From Lysobacter_F sp035645555 (GTDB lineage: Bacteria; Pseudomonadota; Gammaproteobacteria; Xanthomonadales; Xanthomonadaceae), in the NCBI GenBank assembly GCA_035645555.1, contig DASQMI010000048.1:1-29201 (forward strand): a stretch of DNA of 29,201 bases, written 5' to 3'. The notes below the pieces were generated by a model. That model was not told where the DNA came from. It did no database searches and worked only from the letters and a program-made list of their open reading frames with translations. How positions within the stretch are numbered: position 1 is the first letter of the stretch; every line of letters begins with the position of its first letter. Made by a program: the position numbers and the translations under genes. Below, piece by piece: positions 1 to 6,039 of the stretch.

Positions 1-584
1 CCCAGCCGTGCGGCGTCCTTGCGGAAGTAGGTGCGCGCGGCCGCCTGCGCGCCGTACACGCCGTCGCCAAACTCGGCGACGTTGACGTACACCTCGAGAA
101 TGCGCCGCTTCGGCCACAGCGTCTCGATCAGCAGCGTGTACCAGGCCTCGACGCCCTTGCGCACCCAGCTGCGGCCGCTCCACAGGAACAGGTTCTTCGC
201 GGTCTGCTGGCTGATCGTGCTGCCGCCGCGGATGCGGCGGCCGCGCGCGTTCAGGCGCGCCGCCTTCTCGATCGCCTTCAGGTCGAAGCCGTAATGGCGC
301 GCGAAGTTCTGATCCTCCGCCGCCACCATCGCCACCGGCACGTGCGGCGACATGCGCTCCAGATCGCGCCAGTCGTAGGCGATTCGATAGCCGAAGTCGC
401 CCGCGGCCCAGGCATCGAACAGCCGCCAGGTCATGAATGCGCTGAACGGCGGGTCGATGAAGCGCAGCGCCAGCACCTGCAGCGCACTGCCGAGCGCGAA
501 CACGAACGGCAGCACGAGCAGCCAGCGGCGCAGGCGCTGCCAGCGCGACCGCCGCGGCTTGGTCCGCGCGCCTACGCCTTGCAC
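1..584 (-). CDS. mtgA: Monofunctional biosynthetic peptidoglycan glycosyltransferase (partial, 3' end outside window)
   Basis: Polymerises lipid II into glycan strands at the periplasmic face of the inner membrane (GT51 family). About 194 codons are present; the C-terminus runs off the left edge. An arginine-rich N-terminus is followed by one membrane segment (about residues 21-40). The GT51 signature AAEDQNFARHYGFD carries the expected catalytic Glu near residue 90, and RGGSTISQQTAKNLFL and ILEVYVNVAEFGDGVYGAQAAA follow, all typical of MtgA rather than a bifunctional PBP. I chose the GTG at 584 because GGAGG lies 7 bases upstream of it. An in-frame ATG at 638 would add 18 residues but has no such site. 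It is transcribed divergently from hslO with about 86 bp between. Identification is firm; the start is probable. Confidence 0.93.
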   Translation of the reverse strand, partial: MQGVGARTKPRRSRWQRLRRWLLVLPFVFALGSALQVLALRFIDPPFSAFMTWRLFDAWAAGDFGYRIAYDWRDLERMSPHVPVAMVAAEDQNFARHYGFDLKAIEKAARLNARGRRIRGGSTISQQTAKNLFLWSGRSWVRKGVEAWYTLLIETLWPKRRILEVYVNVAEFGDGVYGAQAAARTYFRKDAARL

Positions 585-670
585 GATCCGTCCTCCGTCC
601 CCATCTGCATTGCACTCCCCCGTTCTCCCTGCCGGCATTATCCGCGAACCCGGCTCTTCCCACTCCGCGC

Positions 671-1576
671 ATGACTGCCCACGACACCGCCGCCGAACGC
701 GACCAGCTCACCCGCTTCCTCATCCACCGCGCCGGCGTGCGCGGCGTCCACGTGCGCCTGCACGAAACCTGGCAGCAGATCCGCGAGCGCGCCGAGTACC
801 CGCCGGCCGTGGTCGAACTGCTCGGCGAAGCCGCCGCCGCGGCCGCGCTGTTCACTGGACACGCCAAGGTCGACGGACGCCTGTCGGTGCAGCTGCGCGG
901 CGAGCGCGGGCTGCGCACGCTGTTCGCCGAATGCACGGCGGCCGGCACGTTGCGCGGCATCGCGCAGCTCGGTGAGGAGGGCCACGTCGAACGCGACCTC
1001 GGTTCGCTCGGCCCGAACGCCGTCCTTGCGATCACCATCGAGAACCCTAACGCCGGCCGCCGCGAACCGGTGCGCTACCAGGGCCTCGTGCCGCTGGAAT
1101 CGTCCACGCTGTCCGGCGCGTTCGAGGCGTACTTCCGCCAGTCCGAGCAGCTGCCGACCCGGCTGCTGCTGGCCGCCGACGGCGACACCGCGGCTGGCCT
1201 GATGCTGCAGAAGCTGCCTGGCGATGAGGGCGACGCCGACGGCTGGACCCGGGTCAGCGCGCTGTTCGACACCCTCGGCGCCGGCGAGCTGCTGGCCTGC
1301 CCGCCGGACACCCTGCTGCAGCGCCTGTTCCACGAGGACGGCGTCGACCGCCTCGGGCAACGGCCGCTGCGCTTCGGCTGTTCGTGCTCGCGAGAGCGCG
1401 TCGAAGGCATGCTGGCCTCGCTCGGGGCCGAGGAGGCGCGCGCGGCGGTGATCGACGGTCAGGCGCAGGTGCGCTGCGAGTTCTGCGGCGAGACCTACCG
1501 CTTCGACAGCGCGCAGATGGAAGCGCTGCTGGACCGCGCTGCGGCCGAGCTGGAGCCCCCGACCCGGCTTCAATGA
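671..1576 (+). CDS. hslO: Hsp33 redox-regulated chaperonin
   Basis: Cytosolic holdase chaperone that is zinc-bound and inactive when reduced, and is activated when oxidative stress forms disulfides and unfolds its linker. 301 residues, close to the family's usual ~290. The N-terminal domain begins with DQLTRFLIHRAGVRGVHVRL and contains GEAAAAAALFTGHAKVDGRLS (19 or so residues of the typical core). The C-terminal redox switch has the CxC...CxxC pattern: C237 and C239 (FGCSCS) and C269 and C272 (VRCEFCGETYRFD). No convincing Shine-Dalgarno site is seen before the ATG at 671, and no in-frame upstream start is better supported. It is a single gene divergent from mtgA; the next gene downstream has its own promoter. 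Confidence 0.95.
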   Translation: MTAHDTAAERDQLTRFLIHRAGVRGVHVRLHETWQQIRERAEYPPAVVELLGEAAAAAALFTGHAKVDGRLSVQLRGERGLRTLFAECTAAGTLRGIAQLGEEGHVERDLGSLGPNAVLAITIENPNAGRREPVRYQGLVPLESSTLSGAFEAYFRQSEQLPTRLLLAADGDTAAGLMLQKLPGDEGDADGWTRVSALFDTLGAGELLACPPDTLLQRLFHEDGVDRLGQRPLRFGCSCSRERVEGMLASLGAEEARAAVIDGQAQVRCEFCGETYRFDSAQMEALLDRAAAELEPPTRLQ

Positions 1577-1585
1577 ACGGGGCGA

Positions 1586-1614
1586 TTGTTAAATAAACAT
1601 AAACCGGCTAGACT
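1586..1614 (+). promoter_or_regulatory. Sigma70-type promoter of the exported protein gene
   Basis: TTGTTA (1586-1591) and TAGACT (1609-1614) are separated by 17 bp, in a short AT-rich stretch that stands out from the GC-rich surroundings just after hslO. It precedes the ATG at 1670 by about 55 bp. Prediction from sequence only. Confidence 0.6.
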
Positions 1615-1669
1615 GGCCCTCACGTATACGAGGGGAACTTCGCCGGCCGCGACCGGTCCTACGCGAGCC

Positions 1670-2521
1670 ATGCACGCACGCCTGCTCTCACTGTCGCTAT
1701 CGGTCCTGCTCGCCCTGGGCGCGGCAGCGCCGCTGCACGCACAGACCGCGGACAAGGCCGATCCGGCCGTGCTGCCGGTGTGGGACAAGGACAGCGGCCG
1801 ACTGGAAGGCATCCTGCTGCTGCAGCCGACCGGCGCTCCGGTCGCCGGGCGCCGCTGGGGCTTCGGCAAAGCCTCGCTGGATGCCGCCTTCGGACTGGAC
1901 GCGAACGACTCGCTCGGGCTGGTCTGCGACCGCAAGAACGGGCTGGTCACCGCGATCAGCAACCTCGCCAACCACTGCCTGCTGGCGGCGTTCGACGGCG
2001 ACCGCCGCGGCACGCGCGACGGCAGCGCGGGTATCGCGCTCAGCCAGGGCAACAACCGTCTCGGCGTGTCGCTGGGCAGCGGCCGCGACAGCCTGCCGGC
2101 GTGGCTCAGCCCGAACGGGCAGGCCAGCCAGGTCGACCAGAACGCGCTGATGGTGCTCGGACAGCGAAATCTCGGCCGCGAGGCCACCGTGTCGATCGGC
2201 GGCAGCGTGGCGCGCGCGCGCCTGTATCCCGCCGGCGAGATCCCGTCCCAGTACGCGGACCGCTGGACCACCCGCAGCCTCAGCGTCGGCGGCACGCTAG
2301 GCAAGTTTGGCGCCAGCGTCATCGGCCGCGTGGTCGAAGTCCCCGGCCAGCCGGGCAAGTGGGAGGGCGTTGGACTCGGGCTGTCGTGGCGAACCCCGTG
2401 GAGCGGCCAGCTCACGGTCGGCGCCGAGAACATCGTCACCCGCGGCAAGAATCCGTTCTCCCCGAACGCCGAGGAGGACGAGGGCACGGTCCCCTACGTC
2501 CGCTACGAGCAGGACCTCTAG
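1670..2521 (+). CDS. Exported protein of unknown function, beta-rich
   Basis: 283 residues. The N-terminus (MHARLLSLSLSVLLALGAAAPLHA, residues 1-24) is a clear Sec signal peptide with a likely cleavage after LHA, giving a mature protein starting QTADK. The rest alternates polar and hydrophobic residues with many Gly, Ser and Thr (for example LSVGGTLGKFGASVIGR and LTVGAENIVTRGKNPF), as in beta-strand-rich outer-membrane or periplasmic proteins, and ends YVRYEQDL without a terminal aromatic residue. There is one possible disulfide pair (LVCDRK, NHCLLA). The ATG at 1670 was chosen because it starts the signal peptide; an ORF start at 1586 would lie inside the promoter. It has its own promoter and terminator, so it is probably monocistronic. 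I do not recognise the family. Confidence 0.8.
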   Translation: MHARLLSLSLSVLLALGAAAPLHAQTADKADPAVLPVWDKDSGRLEGILLLQPTGAPVAGRRWGFGKASLDAAFGLDANDSLGLVCDRKNGLVTAISNLANHCLLAAFDGDRRGTRDGSAGIALSQGNNRLGVSLGSGRDSLPAWLSPNGQASQVDQNALMVLGQRNLGREATVSIGGSVARARLYPAGEIPSQYADRWTTRSLSVGGTLGKFGASVIGRVVEVPGQPGKWEGVGLGLSWRTPWSGQLTVGAENIVTRGKNPFSPNAEEDEGTVPYVRYEQDL

Positions 2522-2546
2522 TCCTCCCCGGACCCTGCAGCCCGAA

Positions 2547-2570
2547 AGCCCCTCCCCGGAGGGGCTTTTT
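2547..2570 (+). terminator. Intrinsic terminator after the exported protein gene
   Basis: Inverted repeat AGCCCCTC (2547-2554) and GAGGGGCT (2559-2566) with a CCCG loop, followed by a T run to 2570. It lies 25 bp after the stop codon at 2521. Confidence 0.85.
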
Positions 2571-2626
2571 CGTTGATGCACGGATACGCACCCTCCGTAC
2601 GCAGGCGCAGGGCCGCTTAACAACAC

Positions 2627-2655
2627 TTTAATTTTGTCAACGCGGCGTTTACCAT
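2627..2655 (+). promoter_or_regulatory. Probable promoter of the first TonB-dependent receptor
   Basis: A TTTAATT block (2627-2633) and TACCAT (2650-2655) lie 16 bp apart. The arrangement is repeated before the second receptor (TTTAATT at 5925-5931, TACTAT at 5949-5954), each preceded by CTTAAC. Conservation between the two otherwise divergent upstream regions is the main argument. The -35 side is not the TTGACA consensus, so an activator or an alternative factor is possible. Alternatively TTGTCA at 2635-2640 is part of the signal. Confidence 0.45.
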
Positions 2656-2738
2656 CCGGCTACCTTTGCCGGTTCTGGCGCGCCTCTTGGCGCCAGCTGG
2701 TGGGGTTTCCCATTGGGGCAACTATTTCGGAGAGAGAA
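2656..2738 (+). promoter_or_regulatory. Structured 5' leader of the first receptor, shared with the second
   Basis: Contains a hairpin, CTGGCGC (2675-2681) with GCGCCAG (2690-2696), 8-nt loop, then GGGGTTTCCCATTGGGG (about 2702-2717), which can fold as a second small hairpin, then the ribosome site GGAGAGAGAA just before the ATG at 2739. The same order of elements occurs before the second receptor at 5955-6039. It may control message stability or translation; the function is inferred. Confidence 0.45.
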
Positions 2739-5700
2739 ATGGCTTTTAAGTCGAACCCGCTGCGTGACGCCATCACGTACGCGCTGCTGTTCGGTGCCGC
2801 CAGCGGCACCGCGCTCGCGCAGGAGACCGGGTCGGGCGAGGGCGAGCAGGCGAAGACCCTCGACCGCATCGAGGTCACCGGCACCCGCATCCGTCAGGTC
2901 GATGTTGAGACCGCCCAGCCGGTCACCTTCATCACCCGCCAGGACATCGAGCGCCAGGGCTTCCAGTCCGTCGCCGACATCCTGCAGAACATCTCCGCCA
3001 CCGGTACGCCGCCCATCTCGCGCGCGCAGCCGCTGTCGGCCGGCGAAGCGGTGGGCGGTGTGTACATCAGCCTGCGCAACCTCGGCGCCCAGCGCACGCT
3101 CGTGCTGCTGAACGGCCGTCGCCTCGGCATCACCACATCGGGCCTGTCCGACATCGCGACCATCCCGGCCTCCGCGGTCGAGCGAATTGAAGTCCTGAAG
3201 GACGGCGCGTCGTCGATCTACGGTTCGGATGCGATCGCCGGTGTGATCAACGTGATCACCCGTTCCAACTACGAGGGCGCTACTGCGAGCGCGTACTACG
3301 GCGAGTACGACGAGGGTGACGGGGCCGTTACCCGTGGCGACTTCGTCATGGGCTTCTCCGGCGACCGCGGCTCGCTGACGATCGGTGCGGAGTGGACCAA
3401 GGAAGACCCGGTCTTCGCGCGTGACCGTCCGTATGCGGCGTTCCCCCGTTCTGACATCCACCCGACCGACCAGTGGACGGCCGTCAGCCAGTACGGCGGC
3501 TTCGTCACGACTGCCGCCAACCAGGTGCCCGGTCTCCCGGCAGGTACGCGCGTGATGCTGCGCCCGGGCGGTAACCCGCGGAACCCGGCCGACTACGTCG
3601 CCCAGAACGTCACCACGGGCAGCTGCCCGTCGAACACGCCTGCGGCTCCGGGCCCCGGTACCTGCATCCCCGGCTCGATCGAAGGCAAGTCGAACACCAA
3701 CCAGCAGACCGACCTGCGCAATCCGCTGGAATCGAAGTCGCTGTTCGTCGACGGCATCTTCGACATTACGGATTCGATCCGCTTCCGTACCAATCTGTTG
3801 TACAGCAACCGCCAGGCGAGCCGCACGGTTGCCGGTTACCCGCTGCAGGCGACCTCGCCGACCGTGTCGCAGGGCGGCCCGATCGTTCTTAGCTCGACCA
3901 GCTACTTCAACCCGTTCGGCGTGGACATCTCGTCCTGGTGGCGCCGCACGTGGGAGATCCCGCGCGTGTCCGAGAGCGACCTCACCACGTACCGCTTCAC
4001 GGGCGTGTTCGAGGGCAGCTTCGACGTCGGGAGCCGCACGTTCGACTGGGATGTCAGCTACCTCCACAACGAGAACCGGCTGATCCAAGAGACGTACGGC
4101 AACCTCAACATCCCGCGCCTGCGTCTGGCGACGGGCCCGTCGTTCCTCAACGCGCAGGGTCGCGTCCAGTGCGGTACCGCCGCGGCTCCGATCGGCTTCG
4201 ACGCGTGCGTGCCGTTCAACCCGTTCCTGCCGGCAGGCACCGAGGGCCAGGGCGGTCTGACGAACAACCAGGCGCTGCGGGATTACCTGTTCCAGATGGA
4301 AAAGGCCACGGGCCGGACCCAGACCACGGTCATTTCGGCCAACATCGCCGGCACCATCGCCACGCTTCCCGCGGGCGATCTCGGCTTCGCGTTCGGTCTC
4401 GAGAACCGCAAGGAAGAGGGTGGCTTCACGCCGGACGCGCTCGCGACGGCGGGTCAGTCGACCAACCTCGCCTCGCTGCCCACCAGCGGCGAGTACAGCG
4501 TGGACGAGGCGTACATCGAGTTGCAGGTTCCGATCCTGGCCGACATGCCGTTTGCGCGTGAGCTGTCGCTCAACATCGCCAGCCGCTACTCGGACTACGA
4601 CACGTTCGGCGATACCACGAACAACAAGTTCAGCCTGAAGTGGAAGCCGTTCGATTCGCTGCTGCTGCGTGCGACGTACGCCGATGGCTTCCGCGCGCCG
4701 ACCATCAACGACCTGTACGGCGGCGGCTCCCAGACCTTCTCGTTCTTCACCGATCCGTGTGACGTCAGCTTCGGCAGCTCGGCCTCCAACCCGACCACTC
4801 GCGCCAACTGCGTAAACGGCGTGGGCGGCAACGGCGCGCTCGGTGCGCTGGCTAACACGTTCCGCCAGCTTGCCCAGGGTGGCGCGAACGCGGGTGCGCC
4901 GAACTCGCAGACGCCGGTGCCGTTCAACTCGGGCTCCAACCCGAACCTGCGTCCGGAGATCTCCAAGTCGCAGACCATTGGCTTCGTGTGGAGCCCGCCG
5001 TTCGTCGAAGGCCTGAACATGGCGCTCGACTGGTGGAAGATCCGCATCGCCGACACGATCGTTCCCGACAGCCCGAACCAGATCCTCAACGACTGCTACG
5101 TGCTCGGCATCGCGTCGCGCTGCGCTCCGACGGTCTTCACTCGTGATCCGGTTCGCGGCCATGTGAACTTCCTCTCGTTCACGGGCATCAACGCCGGCTT
5201 CCGCAAGGCCGAAGGCTTCGACTTCGACATCACCTACCGCCTGCCGACCGAGCGCTTTGGTACCTTCACCGTCGCCTCGAACAGCACCTACACCGTTCGC
5301 GACTATCTGGTGACCGGCACCGCGCCGCAGCGCCCGCTCTCCAACGTCGGCCTGGCCGGCGCGGCGGCGACCACGTTCCGCCTGCGCTCGAACCTGAACG
5401 TTTCGTGGCAGATGGGTTCGTTTGGCGTTAGCTGGATCGCCCGCTACTACTCGGGCATGAAGGAGACCTGCACCTACTTCACCCCGACCTCGGCGGCTAA
5501 CGCCAACCAGGGCGTGCAGCCGGTGACCGTCGACCATCTGGAGTGCAACGACATCGGCTACGCGCCGACAGGCAACCTGACCGGCACCACCAGCCAGCTG
5601 ACCCGCCGTCGCCATGTCGGCTCGAATACGTTCAACGACGTGCAGTTCCGCTGGGAAGCCCCGTGGAATGCCACCATCGCGGTGGGCGCCAACAACGTGT

Positions 5701-5810
5701 TCGAGAAGGTCGGCCCGGTGATGTACACCCAGCCGAGCGCGAACGTGTCGTACTACGGCGGCTTCGACGTGGGTCGCTTCTGGTACGTGAAGTACACCCA
5801 GCGCTTCTGA
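2739..5810 (+). CDS. TonB-dependent outer-membrane receptor 1
   Basis: 1023 residues; energised uptake of an unknown substrate across the outer membrane via TonB-ExbBD. Signal peptide about residues 1-28 (starts MAFKSNPLRDAITYALLFG, ends ALAQ). A TonB-box-like TLDRIEVTG at 40-48 is followed by the plug (about 58-175) with VERIEVLKDGASSIYGSDAI, then a long beta-barrel with extended loops, ending in the outer-membrane signature KYTQRF with terminal Phe. The barrel motif RYSDYDTFGDTTNNKFSLKW is typical of the large receptors abundant in xanthomonads. The ATG at 2739 was chosen for its GGAGAGAG site and signal peptide; the ORF open from 2634 would include the leader. It has its own leader and terminator. 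No siderophore or cobalamin signature was recognised, so the substrate remains unknown. Confidence 0.93.
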   Translation: MAFKSNPLRDAITYALLFGAASGTALAQETGSGEGEQAKTLDRIEVTGTRIRQVDVETAQPVTFITRQDIERQGFQSVADILQNISATGTPPISRAQPLSAGEAVGGVYISLRNLGAQRTLVLLNGRRLGITTSGLSDIATIPASAVERIEVLKDGASSIYGSDAIAGVINVITRSNYEGATASAYYGEYDEGDGAVTRGDFVMGFSGDRGSLTIGAEWTKEDPVFARDRPYAAFPRSDIHPTDQWTAVSQYGGFVTTAANQVPGLPAGTRVMLRPGGNPRNPADYVAQNVTTGSCPSNTPAAPGPGTCIPGSIEGKSNTNQQTDLRNPLESKSLFVDGIFDITDSIRFRTNLLYSNRQASRTVAGYPLQATSPTVSQGGPIVLSSTSYFNPFGVDISSWWRRTWEIPRVSESDLTTYRFTGVFEGSFDVGSRTFDWDVSYLHNENRLIQETYGNLNIPRLRLATGPSFLNAQGRVQCGTAAAPIGFDACVPFNPFLPAGTEGQGGLTNNQALRDYLFQMEKATGRTQTTVISANIAGTIATLPAGDLGFAFGLENRKEEGGFTPDALATAGQSTNLASLPTSGEYSVDEAYIELQVPILADMPFARELSLNIASRYSDYDTFGDTTNNKFSLKWKPFDSLLLRATYADGFRAPTINDLYGGGSQTFSFFTDPCDVSFGSSASNPTTRANCVNGVGGNGALGALANTFRQLAQGGANAGAPNSQTPVPFNSGSNPNLRPEISKSQTIGFVWSPPFVEGLNMALDWWKIRIADTIVPDSPNQILNDCYVLGIASRCAPTVFTRDPVRGHVNFLSFTGINAGFRKAEGFDFDITYRLPTERFGTFTVASNSTYTVRDYLVTGTAPQRPLSNVGLAGAAATTFRLRSNLNVSWQMGSFGVSWIARYYSGMKETCTYFTPTSAANANQGVQPVTVDHLECNDIGYAPTGNLTGTTSQLTRRRHVGSNTFNDVQFRWEAPWNATIAVGANNVFEKVGPVMYTQPSANVSYYGGFDVGRFWYVKYTQRF

Positions 5811-5838
5811 TCCACGAGCTGGAAACCTGCTGTACCTC

Positions 5839-5869
5839 GACGGCCCCGGTAACGGGGCCGTCTTTTTTT
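5839..5869 (+). terminator. Intrinsic terminator after receptor 1
   Basis: Perfect 10-bp stem GACGGCCCCG (5839-5848) and CGGGGCCGTC (5853-5862) with a GTAA tetraloop, followed by seven T (5863-5869). It separates the two receptor genes transcriptionally. Confidence 0.93.
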
Positions 5870-5924
5870 GCCGACGGACCTAGTCTCGGCAGCAGCTGAG
5901 ATTACAGTCCAGTCTTAACGCCTA

Positions 5925-5954
5925 TTTAATTCTCCACACACACAGGGGTACTAT
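5925..5954 (+). promoter_or_regulatory. Probable promoter of the second TonB-dependent receptor
   Basis: TTTAATT (5925-5931) and TACTAT (5949-5954) separated by 17 bp, preceded by CTTAAC, matching the layout before the first receptor. TACTAT is a fair -10 element; the -35 side is non-consensus. Confidence 0.45.
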
Positions 5955-6039
5955 CGGCCCACCTTGCCGTCTTTGGCGTGCTTGTTTGCGCCTCCGGCGA
6001 GGTTCCCATGGGACTACCAAGACCAACTTGGAGAGAGAG
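5955..6039 (+). promoter_or_regulatory. 5' leader of the second receptor
   Basis: Begins with CGGCCCACCTTGCCG, aligning with CGGCTACCTTTGCCG of the first leader. It continues with TTTGGCGTGC...TTTGCGCC and GGTTCCCATGGGAC (hairpin-forming, 6001-6014), and ends in TTGGAGAGAGAG before the ATG at 6040. The order and spacing follow the first receptor's leader although base identity is only partial. Confidence 0.45.

Noticed and set aside
585..638. Longer mtgA start at the ATG at 638
   Set aside because: In frame without stops, but the added 18 residues are not family-like, whereas the GTG at 584 has GGAGG at proper spacing.
2649..5615. 988-codon open frame on the minus strand opposite receptor 1
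   Set aside because: Arg/Val/Ala-rich translation without any family features; it is the GC-driven antisense shadow of the receptor gene.
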